Assembly (NCBI GenBank): GCA_027306655.1
Contig: DAHUZL010000067.1
Coordinates: 1-38,648 of the forward strand
Source of the DNA: Candidatus Dormiibacterota bacterium
GTDB taxonomy: Bacteria; Chloroflexota; Dormibacteria; Aeolococcales; Bog-877
Direction: 5' to 3'
Length of the DNA: 38,648 nt
Of the stretch, positions 14,768-21,970 are shown piece after piece. Numbering within the stretch: position 1 is the first letter of the stretch; each line of letters opens with the position of its first letter. The position numbers and the translations under genes are program-made. Below the pieces are notes generated by a model, which ran no database searches, was not told the origin of the DNA, and saw nothing but the letters and a program-made list of their open reading frames with translations.

Positions 14768-16759
14768 TCAGTCCCCGCGGCCGCTGCCCCGGTGGCGGTG
14801 GTGCGCCTCCAGGATCATGTGGTGGAGCGGCGGCGCCTGCACCACGACCGGGGTGCGCTCGTCGGCGCTGACCAGCAGGAACTCCCCCCGGCGGCAGTCC
14901 TCGATCGCCTCCCGCTGGGCCGCGGTGAGCGACAGCGCCCGCTGGAGGCGGTCGGCGTCGTGGCCGTGGTGGCTGCCGAGAAGAAGGGTCGCCGCGTTGC
15001 CGGTGAGGACCTCCCCCGCGGCCGACCCCAGCAGGTCGCCGACGTTCTGGGTCACGAAGACGAGCGATCCCTGGTACTTGCGGATCCGCCGGGCGAGCTG
15101 GGCCAGCAGCCGTCGCAGCGGCTCGTGCTCCAGGAGCAGCCCGGCCTCGTCGAGGATGACATGGCGCGGACGGGGGTGGCCCCGCACCAGGCCCCACAGC
15201 CAGCCGGCGATCAGGACCGTGGCCGACGGGAGCCACTCGGTGGGGCAGTCGCGAAGTCCGATCCCGGTGAGCGGTCCGGCGGCGGTCAGGGTGGACGGCC
15301 GGCTGAAGAGGAGGCCTGCGCGCCCCACCGTCCACCGCTCGAGCAGGGTCGGCACCCGGTCCTCGGGCCAGCGGTCCCCGAGGGTGCGCCGCAGGTCGGC
15401 GAGCGTCGCCGGTCCGTCGCGGGCGGTGGCGAGGACCGCTCGCGCGGCGCCCTCGACCCGGGCCCGCTCCAGGTCGGTCAGCCCTCCGCACATCGCGCCC
15501 ACCACCTCGGCGGCCACGATCACCGACTCCTCGGGCCCGGCCAGCTCGAAGAGGTTGAGCGCGGCGGTGTCCGGACCCCCGATCTCGACGTACGCGCCGC
15601 CCGCGGCACGGCACAGCTCCCGGTGCTCGCCCTCCGGGTCGACCACCACGCTCTCGATCCCGCGGCAGAGATCCTCCAGCGCCAGCAGGCCGGCCAGGTA
15701 CGACTTGCCCCCGCCGGAGGCGGCCACGATGCCGCAGTTGGCGTTGGCGCGGCGCCGGGTGTCGAAGAGGTCGAGCTGGCAGAGCGCGCCGGTTCGGCGA
15801 TGGCGCCCGAGCAGCGCTCCGGCCCCGGGCGGCCGCCCCGCATCGACCCACGGCCAGCAGGTGCTGAGGGCGTCGGTGTCGACCAGCCGCAGCGGCCCCG
15901 CCGGCGGCTCGCCCCGCGCGAGGGTGTCGCGGCGCGCTCGGCGCTGGTCGAAGGTCGCCGGGCGCGCGTCGCCGAGGAGCCCCCGCACCCGCCCGACGGC
16001 GGTGTCGACGAGGCGCGCCACCGCCGCCGCGGAGTCCGCCGTGACGGTCAGGGTGAGGGCGCACTCGAACGCGCGCACCTCGTCGCCGGCGAGGCGGCGG
16101 CGGAGGGTCCGGATCGCGCTCGCGCCGGCGTCCAGGCGGGGATCTCCCTCGTCACCCTGCTCGGCCTCGACCAGGCGGGCGGTGTGGACGACCCGCTCGG
16201 CCCGCTCCAGCTGGCGCTGGGCGCTGGCCTGGGGCCGGGGCCGGACGTAGAGGCTCAAATCCTGATCGCCGGCGAGGCCCACGAGCTCCCAGAGCCATCC
16301 CGGCTCCACTGGGCGGCCCGGGAGACGGTGAAGTCGGAGGGAGGCGAACCATGTCGACGCCACCCGGAGGTGGCGCGCCGACTCCACAGCGTCGCCGGCG
16401 TCGGACGCGAGCCGGTCCGGCTCACACGGCTCCACCCCCATCCCCAGTCGCCCCAACCCGTCCGCGGCGGCGGCGGCCGCCACCGCCGTCTCCCGGTCGG
16501 GAACCGCGACCACCAGGTGGACGTGGCGATCGAAGGCCGGCCGCTCCCGCAGTGACGCGGCGAGGTGCCGCCGGCGGTCGTGATCCAGGCGCGCCGGCAG
16601 CGAGCCGCCCGAATCACCGCCCGCCGCCGGAGGGAGGAGCCGGCGCACCGTCACCAGCAGCTGAACCGGCACGGTGAGCGCATCCAGCCACGCGGCGAAC
16701 GCCACCCGACGGCGCTCGCGGTCGGCGGGCTCCAGCTCGACCGCGTCGGGGGCGGTCAC
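14768..16759 (-). CDS. VirB4-type secretion ATPase, paralogue 1
   Basis: A 663-residue VirB4/TraC-like ATPase. The N-terminal half (AWLDALTVPVQLLVTVRR near residue 23) is the docking domain. The C-terminal half is a RecA-like motor with Walker A AASGGGKSY (about 346-354), VVVDPEGEH, NLFEL, a Walker B-like HVILDEAGLLL (about 530-540) and the glutamine-bearing LVFVTQNVGDLL. It should power a membrane-bound type IV secretion-like complex. The GTG at 16759 lies 43 bases after the PrgI-MinD fusion gene. It is a paralogue of the 799-residue ATPase encoded at 35503-37902, with which it shares WLD-LTVPV and NAN before Walker A, and it is about 135 residues shorter. Confidence 0.9.
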   Translation of the reverse strand: MTAPDAVELEPADRERRRVAFAAWLDALTVPVQLLVTVRRLLPPAAGGDSGGSLPARLDHDRRRHLAASLRERPAFDRHVHLVVAVPDRETAVAAAAAADGLGRLGMGVEPCEPDRLASDAGDAVESARHLRVASTWFASLRLHRLPGRPVEPGWLWELVGLAGDQDLSLYVRPRPQASAQRQLERAERVVHTARLVEAEQGDEGDPRLDAGASAIRTLRRRLAGDEVRAFECALTLTVTADSAAAVARLVDTAVGRVRGLLGDARPATFDQRRARRDTLARGEPPAGPLRLVDTDALSTCWPWVDAGRPPGAGALLGRHRRTGALCQLDLFDTRRRANANCGIVAASGGGKSYLAGLLALEDLCRGIESVVVDPEGEHRELCRAAGGAYVEIGGPDTAALNLFELAGPEESVIVAAEVVGAMCGGLTDLERARVEGAARAVLATARDGPATLADLRRTLGDRWPEDRVPTLLERWTVGRAGLLFSRPSTLTAAGPLTGIGLRDCPTEWLPSATVLIAGWLWGLVRGHPRPRHVILDEAGLLLEHEPLRRLLAQLARRIRKYQGSLVFVTQNVGDLLGSAAGEVLTGNAATLLLGSHHGHDADRLQRALSLTAAQREAIEDCRRGEFLLVSADERTPVVVQAPPLHHMILEAHHRHRGSGRGD

Positions 16760-16802
16760 CGTCCACGCCAGGGGGGCGGGCGTGGACCGGGACGGCCGAT
16801 GG

Positions 16803-17993
16803 TCAGCTGGCGGCGGCGACGCGGGACTCCGGGCTCCCGATCGCGACCACCCCCGGCATCACCGCCGCCGCCAGCGCGGCGAGCCCCCCCGGGGCGGGCC
16901 CCCGGCCGTCGAGCACGGCCGGCACATGGCTCCGCTCAGCCCACTCGAAGCGGGGGTCGGATGCCACCCGGGCGGCGACGCCCGGCTCCAGGGGCCGGCT
17001 CTCGTCCTCGCCCGCGCTCCGATTGTGGACGACGTGGAGGCGGGCCCCCGGCGCCGCCCGGCGCACGGCGTCCAGGGTTCGGACCGCGTCGTGGACCGCG
17101 CTCGGGGCGGGGGTGAGCACCACGACGACGTCGTGGGCCGCCATCAGCAGAGGGCGGGTGACGGGGGTGAGACCAGGCCCGAGGTCGAGCACCGCCGCCT
17201 GCACGCCGGTACGGTCGAGGGCGTGGACCACCGCCAGGATCCGGTCGGGGACGCGGTCGTCCGGATCGGCCGGGGCGGCGGGTGGCGCCAGGAGCGCCTC
17301 CAGCCGCGACCCGGGGTGGCGCACGAGGGCGCGCCGCACCCGCTCCGGCGACAGCGGCCCCGGCCCGAGGAGGTCGGCCAGGGACGGGCCGCCGAGTCCC
17401 AGGCGGTGCGCCACCGCGCCGGCGTCGAGGTCGAGGTCCACCAGGGCCACCCGCAGCGGGACCGCGCGCGCTGTCCCCGCGCGCACCCGTCCGTGGTGGG
17501 CGAGGAGGGTGGCGGTCTCGGTGGCGAGCGTCGTCCGTCCGACACCCCCCTTCAGGCTGAAGAAGGCGATCCGCCGGGTGCCGCCGAGGAAGGGGGGCGG
17601 ATCCTGGCCCGCCGTCCCCACGCCCGGTGCGGGCGCCGATCCCCGCGCCAGGACCTGGAGGCGGACCGGATCCGGAGCGAGGCCCCGCGCCGGCGGACGC
17701 GTCGGGGCCGGCGGCACCGCCCGCCGGGCCGCCCATCGCCGCACGGCAAAGCCGGCCACCAGCGGGACCCACTCGAGAGCCGGGCGGCCGCCGAGGTGAC
17801 CCCATGCCATCCCCGCTGCCCCTGCCATGACGCCCACCGTGAGGGCGGCCCGGAGGGCCGCCGGTCCCGGCGCGCTCCAGCAGGCCATCGCCAGGACCAC
17901 CCCGCCCGCCGCGACCAGGAGCCGCGGTGCCGGGAGGCCGAAGGCCACCCGATCCTCCGGGTCCACCCCCTCCACGATCCGGATCCCTGCCAC
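16803..17993 (-). CDS. PrgI-like membrane domain fused to a MinD/ParA-type ATPase
   Basis: A 396-residue protein with two parts. Residues 1-90 (VDPEDRVAFGLPAPRLLV, two hydrophobic helices around 22-40 and 47-66, then GGRPALEWVPLVAGFAVRR) look like a PrgI-family protein of Gram-positive type IV secretion systems. After a proline-rich linker, residues 141-396 form a SIMIBI P-loop domain: FFSLKGGVGRTTLATETATLL with deviant Walker A KGGVGRTT (148-155), VALVDLDLDAGAVAHRLGL, and further LDLGPGLTPVTRPLL. In the Walker A motif arginine replaces the lysine that precedes the threonines, as in some TadZ/CpaE-like proteins. The GTG start has a strong AGGAGGGAG site but is enclosed in an RNA hairpin. The gene precedes VirB4 paralogue 1. 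Confidence 0.82.
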   Translation of the reverse strand: MAGIRIVEGVDPEDRVAFGLPAPRLLVAAGGVVLAMACWSAPGPAALRAALTVGVMAGAAGMAWGHLGGRPALEWVPLVAGFAVRRWAARRAVPPAPTRPPARGLAPDPVRLQVLARGSAPAPGVGTAGQDPPPFLGGTRRIAFFSLKGGVGRTTLATETATLLAHHGRVRAGTARAVPLRVALVDLDLDAGAVAHRLGLGGPSLADLLGPGPLSPERVRRALVRHPGSRLEALLAPPAAPADPDDRVPDRILAVVHALDRTGVQAAVLDLGPGLTPVTRPLLMAAHDVVVVLTPAPSAVHDAVRTLDAVRRAAPGARLHVVHNRSAGEDESRPLEPGVAARVASDPRFEWAERSHVPAVLDGRGPAPGGLAALAAAVMPGVVAIGSPESRVAAAS

Positions 17994-18041
17994 TCTCTCC
18001 CTCCTGCCCCGTCCGACCGAGAGAGTCCCCTCGGCGAGGGG
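17991..18041 (-). promoter_or_regulatory. Two hairpins in the leader of the PrgI-MinD gene
   Basis: On the mRNA strand CCCCTC-GCC-GAGGGG (18041-18027) is followed directly by ACTCTCTC (18026-18019), a 19-base loop containing the Shine-Dalgarno sequence, and GAGAGAGT (17999-17992). The last GT of that repeat belongs to the GTG start codon (17993-17991). The second, perfect 8-bp stem would therefore occlude the start. The first could act as an attenuator or terminator after folB, though it lacks a U tract. Confidence 0.5.
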
Positions 18042-18071
18042 AGATGGGCCGGGCCGGCGGCGCCAGGGTCG

Positions 18072-18446
18072 TCAGGACGGAGGCGGCCCCGGGCGCACCC
18101 GGCTGATCGCCACGGCGAACCCCTGGGTCTGTCCGGGCAGCCGGGGCTCCTTGGCGACCCGCAGGTGGACCCGCTCCACCCCCTCCAGCCGCAGCACGCG
18201 TCGGGCGATGGCGGCGGCGAGCGCCTCCAGGAGGGCGAAACGCTCGGTCTCCACCACGGCCCGGACGGCCTCGTGGACGTGCCGGTAGTCGACGGTGTCC
18301 GTGACCCGGTCGGTCTGCGACGCGCGCGCCACGGACGCCTCGACCTCGACGTCGACCGTGATCGCTCCTCCCTGCACCTGCTCCTCCGCGCTGGCGCCGT
18401 GATGGCCGAAGAAGCGGAGGCCGGGGAGGAGGAGGCGGTCGGGCAT
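18072..18446 (-). CDS. folB: Dihydroneopterin aldolase
   Basis: A 124-residue FolB that converts 7,8-dihydroneopterin to 6-hydroxymethyl-dihydropterin plus glycolaldehyde in folate synthesis. Motifs are GLRFFGHHGASAEEQ, TVDVEVEASVARA, DTVDYRHVHEAV, ALLEALAAAIARRVL and the lysine in LRVAKEPRLPG. An upstream in-frame GTG at 18491 would add 15 residues (MPEGAGTPRTTVSAP). The ATG at 18446 is chosen because the conserved domain starts there and GGTGAG precedes it by seven bases. It is divergent from the XRE gene, and a TAGGGT hexamer (18509-18504) inside the XRE promoter spacer may be its -10. No other folate gene is in the window. Confidence 0.9.
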   Translation of the reverse strand: MPDRLLLPGLRFFGHHGASAEEQVQGGAITVDVEVEASVARASQTDRVTDTVDYRHVHEAVRAVVETERFALLEALAAAIARRVLRLEGVERVHLRVAKEPRLPGQTQGFAVAISRVRPGPPPS

Positions 18447-18497
18447 CGGGGCGCTCACCGTGGTCCGGGGCGTGCCGGCTCCCTCGGGCACATGGTC

Positions 18498-18526
18498 TTG
18501 ACAACCCTACAGCCCAGCCATAGCGT
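18498..18526 (+). promoter_or_regulatory. Sigma70-like leaderless promoter of the XRE gene
   Basis: Perfect -35 TTGACA (18498-18503), 17-base spacer, TAGCGT -10 (18521-18526), then six bases to the GTG at 18533, so the start codon should be at +1. A TAGGGT on the opposite strand (18509-18504), a possible folB -10, overlaps the spacer, so the two promoters may compete and the XRE protein may control both. Confidence 0.7.
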
Positions 18527-18532
18527 GGGCGC

Positions 18533-18808
18533 GTGAACGTCGTGGTGCGCGCCGTCGGCCTTCGCGAGGCGCGCCGGCAGCACCAGCTGACGCAGCGGGA
18601 GCTGGCGCGACGCCTGGGGGTGACCCAGAACTACATCCCCGCGCTCGAGGCGGGGACGCGCAACCCTGGCCCGCGCCTGCGCTCCGCCATGCTGGCGATG
18701 TTCGGCTGCGAGTTCGAGGACCTCTTCGACGTCGTCATGGTCGACCCGTCGACCCACGTCGAGCGCCGCCTCCGACCGGTCGGGGAGGCCGTCCGCCGCA
18801 CCAGCTGA
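18533..18808 (+). CDS. XRE-family helix-turn-helix regulator
   Basis: A 91-residue protein with a Cro/CI-type helix-turn-helix near the N terminus: LREARRQHQLTQRELARRLG, then VTQNYIPALEAGTRNPGPRL (about residues 10-49). The remaining part (LAMFGCEFEDLFDVVMVDP) completes the five-helix fold and gives a short C-terminal tail. It is a DNA-binding repressor or activator with unknown targets. The GTG at 18533 is placed at the expected transcription start of a TTGACA-N17-TAGCGT promoter, so the mRNA is probably leaderless. It is divergent from folB and close to the leader of the PrgI-MinD and VirB4 genes, making it a candidate local regulator. That is inference. Confidence 0.88.
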   Translation: MNVVVRAVGLREARRQHQLTQRELARRLGVTQNYIPALEAGTRNPGPRLRSAMLAMFGCEFEDLFDVVMVDPSTHVERRLRPVGEAVRRTS

Positions 18809-18844
18809 CGTGGCCCGCGGCGGGGTGGCCGCTCCCGCGTCAGC
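18804..18844. terminator. Shared inverted repeat between convergent genes
   Basis: GCTGACG (18804-18810) and CGTCAGC (18838-18844) form a perfect 7-bp inverted repeat around a GC-rich loop. The stop codon of the XRE gene (TGA, 18806-18808) and that of the convergent gene (TCA on the plus strand, 18840-18842) occupy mirror-image positions in the two arms. It could terminate transcription from both sides, but no U tract is present. Confidence 0.35.
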
Positions 18845-19361
18845 GGCGCCGCCCACGGCCGGGCGGGGGAGGCGCCTCGACCGCCTCGATCGCATCGATG
18901 TGGAGCACCTCGCGGCGGTGGTCGCGGGTGGGGAAGATCAGGACCAGCGTCTGCGACAGCGCGGCGGTCACCTGGCCGATATCCCCGACCGCGATCCCCT
19001 CGATGGGTTCGCCGGTGCTGTGGCGGACGACGTCGTCCACCCGGACCCAGCTTCCCGGCGGCCACCGCATCTCCGGCGTCTGCTCCTCCAGCGGGATGTC
19101 GGCGGGATCGGGGGCCGCTCCGCGGGGATCGGGACGCGGCCGCGGCGGCACCGGGCGGGCCGCGGCCACGGGGGGCACCACCGGGGCCGTCGCAACGGTC
19201 TCGGCGCGCGCGGGGACAGGCGCTGGCACCGCCCCCAGCGGGCTGGGGACGTCACGCGGGCTCCGGTCGCCGGCGACAGCCGCCGACACGGTCGCCGGCG
19301 CCTTGGCCCCGAGGGGCTGGCGCGCGGGGGTCGCGGCGGCGGTCGGTCGCTTCGCGGTCAT
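18840..19361 (-). CDS. Proline/alanine-rich protein with SH3-like C-terminal domain
   Basis: About 173 residues. The first 100 or so are a low-complexity alanine/proline region with no predicted fold (VPAPVPARAETV and similar). The last 65 form a compact beta domain: PPGSWVRVDDVVRHSTGEPI, then GIAVGDIGQVTAALSQTLVL and VLHIDAIEAVE, which reads like a KOW/SH3-type barrel. I cannot name a family. The ATG at 19361 is chosen over one 17 codons upstream because GGGAGGGCGAG precedes it. A TATGCT hexamer at 19442-19437 may be its -10. It converges on the XRE gene across the inverted repeat at 18804-18844. Confidence 0.6.
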   Translation of the reverse strand: MTAKRPTAAATPARQPLGAKAPATVSAAVAGDRSPRDVPSPLGAVPAPVPARAETVATAPVVPPVAAARPVPPRPRPDPRGAAPDPADIPLEEQTPEMRWPPGSWVRVDDVVRHSTGEPIEGIAVGDIGQVTAALSQTLVLIFPTRDHRREVLHIDAIEAVEAPPPPGRGRRR

Positions 19362-19794
19362 GCCGGCCTCGCCCTCCCGGATGCCTCGGCCGGTACGCCC
19401 GACCGGCTCCACCCGTCGTGGTCCCGTTCCCGACTAAGCATACGACCACTCCGAGAGCCGCTTCGCCACCCAGCGGTCGCCCAGGCACTGCCGGGAGAGG
19501 CGGCGGTCCGGGTGGAGGCGCCGAGGACCGCCGTCGCCGTGCCCAGCCGGGAGATGGCCCCAGAGCCCGCATCGCTGTTCGGAGCAGCCCCGGACCGAGC
19601 GCGCCCACCCCGCGAGCCGGCGCACGGCCCCACAGCGGCCCGCTCGAGCCACGGGGCGACCAGGCCGACCTAGCCCGGCCGCAGTAGCCCACCGCTCGGC
19701 CAAGACCGTGGGCCGGAGCAGGATCCCGCCGTCCGGCCGCAGGGCGAGATCGGCAAGCCGCACGGGGCGGCCCCGGAGCCCCTCTGTTGAGACG
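19362..19794. other. 433-nt stretch without a supported gene
   Basis: Apart from the likely -10 (TATGCT, 19442-19437, minus strand) of the gene ending at 18840, I see nothing I can support. A minus-strand frame (19763-19434) is open for about 109 codons but has no recognisable motif, and two other frames are equally open. The stretch borders the degraded region that follows and may be remnant DNA. Confidence 0.5.
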
Positions 19795-20244
19795 CTACGC
19801 GAGGGTGGCGGCGACGAGGGCTTGCGCCATCCAGGCCAGGAGCTCGATCACCTCGTCGCGCGAAAGGTGGGCCATGTCGCTGGTCCAGACGACGGCGTCG
19901 GACCCGAACAGGGGGATGAGGGCGGCCGCGAGAGGGTCGCGTGCGGCCTGCGGGACGTCTCTGGGCAGGACTTCGAGCACGGCGTCGATCCGACGCCCTC
20001 GATGGGTCATGCCTCGCCGCGATTCCTCCGGCTGGCGTTCCGGTGCCAGCGACAGGCGAAGCATCGTGCGCAGCTCCGTCTGGTGGTCGACGGCCCAGGC
20101 TCCGGTCACCCGCACGAGGTCCGCGGCCCGAGCCGCGAGGTCAGGGGAGGAGCCGGCCGCTGGCGGGGCCCAGTCGAGGTCGGTGAGCGGGTCGTTGGCC
20201 AACGACATCGTCGCGTGCACAACCACAGCCACCCTCGCGCGGAT
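19795..20244 (-). pseudogene. TetR-family regulator remnant, DNA-binding domain missing
   Basis: The minus frame reads as a TetR-type ligand-binding C-terminal domain for about 149 codons: RVAVVVHATMSLANDPLTDL, LVRVTGAWAVDHQTELRTML, GRRIDAVLEVLPRDV, and an ending DEVIELLAWMAQALVAATLA. The helix-turn-helix half that should precede it is absent. Upstream of about 20244 the same frame reads antisense to a glyoxalase fragment and makes no sense as a TetR protein. The frame stays open further upstream only because of the high GC. It is interpreted as a 5'-truncated, non-functional regulator. The family call rests on the helical pattern and the typical C-terminal end, so it is moderate. Confidence 0.6.
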
Positions 20245-20250
20245 CGGGCC

Positions 20251-20457
20251 ATCTTCAGCCAGCTCCGCCCGGGGTTCGACCACGTGGCCATCCAAGTCGT
20301 GAGTCGGAAAGTGATCGACGAGTGGATTGCTCGCCTCGACGCCAATGGCGCCGAGCACGGAGCCCTGGTTGAGGCCACCGAGCCGGCGCCGCGTCCGCTG
20401 GTGACCTCCCGCGACCCGGACGGGATCCCGATTGAGCTCTTCTGGTGCGGAGGCTGA
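20251..20457 (+). pseudogene. VOC/glyoxalase-family fragment, C-terminal half
   Basis: About 68 codons read like the second half of a vicinal oxygen chelate domain: IFSQLRPGFDHVAIQVVS, then VIDEWIARLDANGAEHGAL and the diagnostic ending LVTSRDPDGIPIELFWCGG, with the metal-binding glutamate in IELF. The N-terminal module is missing and there is no start codon at the proper place; upstream of 20251 the frame runs antisense through the TetR remnant. It is a 5'-truncated gene of a family that includes glyoxalases, dioxygenases and resistance proteins. It lies 6 bases from the TetR fragment, head to head, as if one deletion removed the shared promoter region and both 5' halves. Confidence 0.7.
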
Positions 20458-20463
20458 GCGGCG

Positions 20464-20942
20464 GTGATGATAGGACAACTGCCGTCGCGCGCCGGATCCC
20501 GGCCGTGCACCAGCACGGAGTTGCCGCACTGCCAACTCGACCAGCAAGCGGGCGACGCCCGGTGGGTGGACGCCATTCTCGCCCAAGCCCTGACATGGCC
20601 GTCTGTTGAAGGACGGCCGTCCGAGATCTCAGCGGACGGCGCCCCTGCGCTGACATTGGGCGCCGGCACGGGGCCGGTCCCGTGGACGCGTTCACGAGCG
20701 GGAACGAGTTCTGCCATGTGCATGTCAAGGGCGACTCCAGCCTGCACGCCAGCCTGCCGCTTCCGCTCGCAGCGGAGGCCGAGCGGGCAGGATGGGCCGA
20801 GCCCCACTTTCTCGTGCACACCCGCCGAGCGCCCGTGACCCTCGTCATGCTCTACGCTCCCCGCGACGAGGGCGGGCGCGACCTCGTTCTGCGACGGGTC
20901 CGGGCCTCGTATGAGTTCGCCCTCGGCCCGAAAGGAGCAGCC
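20464..20942 (+). pseudogene. Luciferase-domain (DUF5519) gene with internal frameshift
   Basis: The first part (GTG/ATG at 20464/20467) gives WVDAILAQALTWPSVEGRPS and GAPALTLGAGTGP, resembling the N terminus of luciferase-domain (DUF5519) proteins. The match then continues in another frame as GPVDAFTSGNEFCHVHV, SSLHASLPLPLAAEAERAGW, AEPHFL and VMLYAPRDE. The switch at about 20668-20685 equals one missing base in a GC run. The second frame has no stop and passes straight into the cupin gene through GPKGAA, whose codons contain that gene's Shine-Dalgarno site. It is either a decayed gene or a sequencing indel; an actual fusion with the cupin is less likely. Confidence 0.55.
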
Positions 20943-21392
20943 ATGCCCATCCATGTCGTGGGACCGAGAGACGGCGAGCCGTCAGGTGGCAGCCCGATCC
21001 GGTGCCGCATCCTCGAGGATGGTGCGCACACCCAGCACCGTCTCGGCCTCATCGGAGCCAGCGTGCCGCCAGGCCCGGCCGGCCCGCCCCAGCACGTCCA
21101 TCGCCAGCACGACGACATCTTCATCGTAGCCAAGGGCAAGCTCAGGTTCACGGCCGGGTCCGAGCCTGTTGACGTCGAGGCAGGATCGTGCGTCACGGTC
21201 CCGCTGGGCACCCCCCACACCTTCGCGAATCCCTTCGATGAACCGCCCACGTTCGTCTGCACGCTCACCCCCGACCGCCATATCGAGGACTTCCGCGACC
21301 TGAGCCGGCCCTCCATCGATGCGCAGGGACAGCTCGACCCTGCGGACGTCGGCCGCGCCATGGCCGACTACGCCACCGAGGTGATCCGCTGA
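20943..21392 (+). CDS. Cupin-domain protein
   Basis: A 149-residue single-domain cupin. Motif 1 appears in PPQHVHRQHDDIFIVAKG, with two histidines spaced HxxxH (HVHRQH) and an acidic residue in place of the usual glutamate, followed by KLRFTAGSEPVDVEAG. Motif 2 is in VPLGTPHTFANPF. Such proteins bind a metal and small molecules; the function is unknown. The ATG at 20943 is supported by a strong Shine-Dalgarno AAAGGAG six bases upstream, although the same frame is open further upstream through the degraded luciferase-domain gene. The codon pattern is slightly lower in G+C than the surroundings, suggesting that this neighbourhood (19800-21400) was acquired. Confidence 0.85.
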   Translation: MPIHVVGPRDGEPSGGSPIRCRILEDGAHTQHRLGLIGASVPPGPAGPPQHVHRQHDDIFIVAKGKLRFTAGSEPVDVEAGSCVTVPLGTPHTFANPFDEPPTFVCTLTPDRHIEDFRDLSRPSIDAQGQLDPADVGRAMADYATEVIR

Positions 21393-21550
21393 CGCGGCAG
21401 ACTCCCCGAGCGTCGCGCCGACGATGAGCCGCGAACGATGGGAGGTGCGGGAAGCCCCGCCGACCGTCCGCGTGTGCGGACAGCCAGCGAACCGGTCCGC
21501 GCGTTGACGACGCCGGCATACCAGGTCCCGAGCAGTGCGCTCGTACCGCG

Positions 21551-21967
21551 TCAGGCGCTGGGACCGGGAACCTCCTCCCGCAGGGCGCGGACCACCCACG
21601 GCTCCCGGCGCGAATCCAGCCAGAGGGTGAGTCGGACCGCGTCGTCCGCGGTGGCGGCGCGGCCACCGGCGGCGAGAAAGCTGGTCCGATCACGGTAGCG
21701 AAGGCTGACCCGGGCCCCGCCCTCGGAGTCCTCCGCGTCGAGCTGGATCTGGAGTGACTCGCGGAACGGGCTCACGCTCACCCCAGCGGCGCGGTAGGCG
21801 CGCAGCCGTGCACCCACCTCGCGCAGGGCATCCCCGCCGAACCCCTCCGAGAGGCGATGGTCATTCCCGGAGGTGGTGACGTCGTCGAGAATCTCGAGGA
21901 TGCGCCGGACCTCGGCGCGGCAGCGGCTGAGCTCCGGGGGCCGGGGCCGGGTGGGACGCCAGCGCAC
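21551..21967 (-). CDS. Unknown small protein, possibly NTF2-like
   Basis: A 138-residue protein beginning MRWRPTRPRPPELSRCRAEV. The helical first part (RRILEILDDVTTSG, LREVGARLRAYRAAG) is followed by strands (LQIQLDAEDSEGGARVSLRY, VRLTLWLDSRREPWVVRALR). The last pattern resembles the closing strands of NTF2-like domains, but I would not assign it firmly. It has no membrane helix. The ATG lies three bases after the stop of the gene at 21971, so the pair is an operon and is probably translated together. Its role is unknown. Confidence 0.6.
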   Translation of the reverse strand: MRWRPTRPRPPELSRCRAEVRRILEILDDVTTSGNDHRLSEGFGGDALREVGARLRAYRAAGVSVSPFRESLQIQLDAEDSEGGARVSLRYRDRTSFLAAGGRAATADDAVRLTLWLDSRREPWVVRALREEVPGPSA

Positions 21968-21970
21968 CGG

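Noticed and set aside
14535-16064. A minus-strand extension of the SnoaL-like protein to 641 residues
   Set aside because: It overlaps VirB4 paralogue 1 in the wrong frame. The Shine-Dalgarno site and -10 before 14534 support the short protein.
11337-18000. An integrative and conjugative element
   Set aside because: Secretion genes are present, but no relaxase, coupling protein, integrase or border repeats are visible in the window, and core metabolic genes are interleaved. It may still be an element if these lie outside.
19434-19763. A 109-codon minus frame
   Set aside because: No motif, codon use not better than competing frames and no start context; treated as non-coding.
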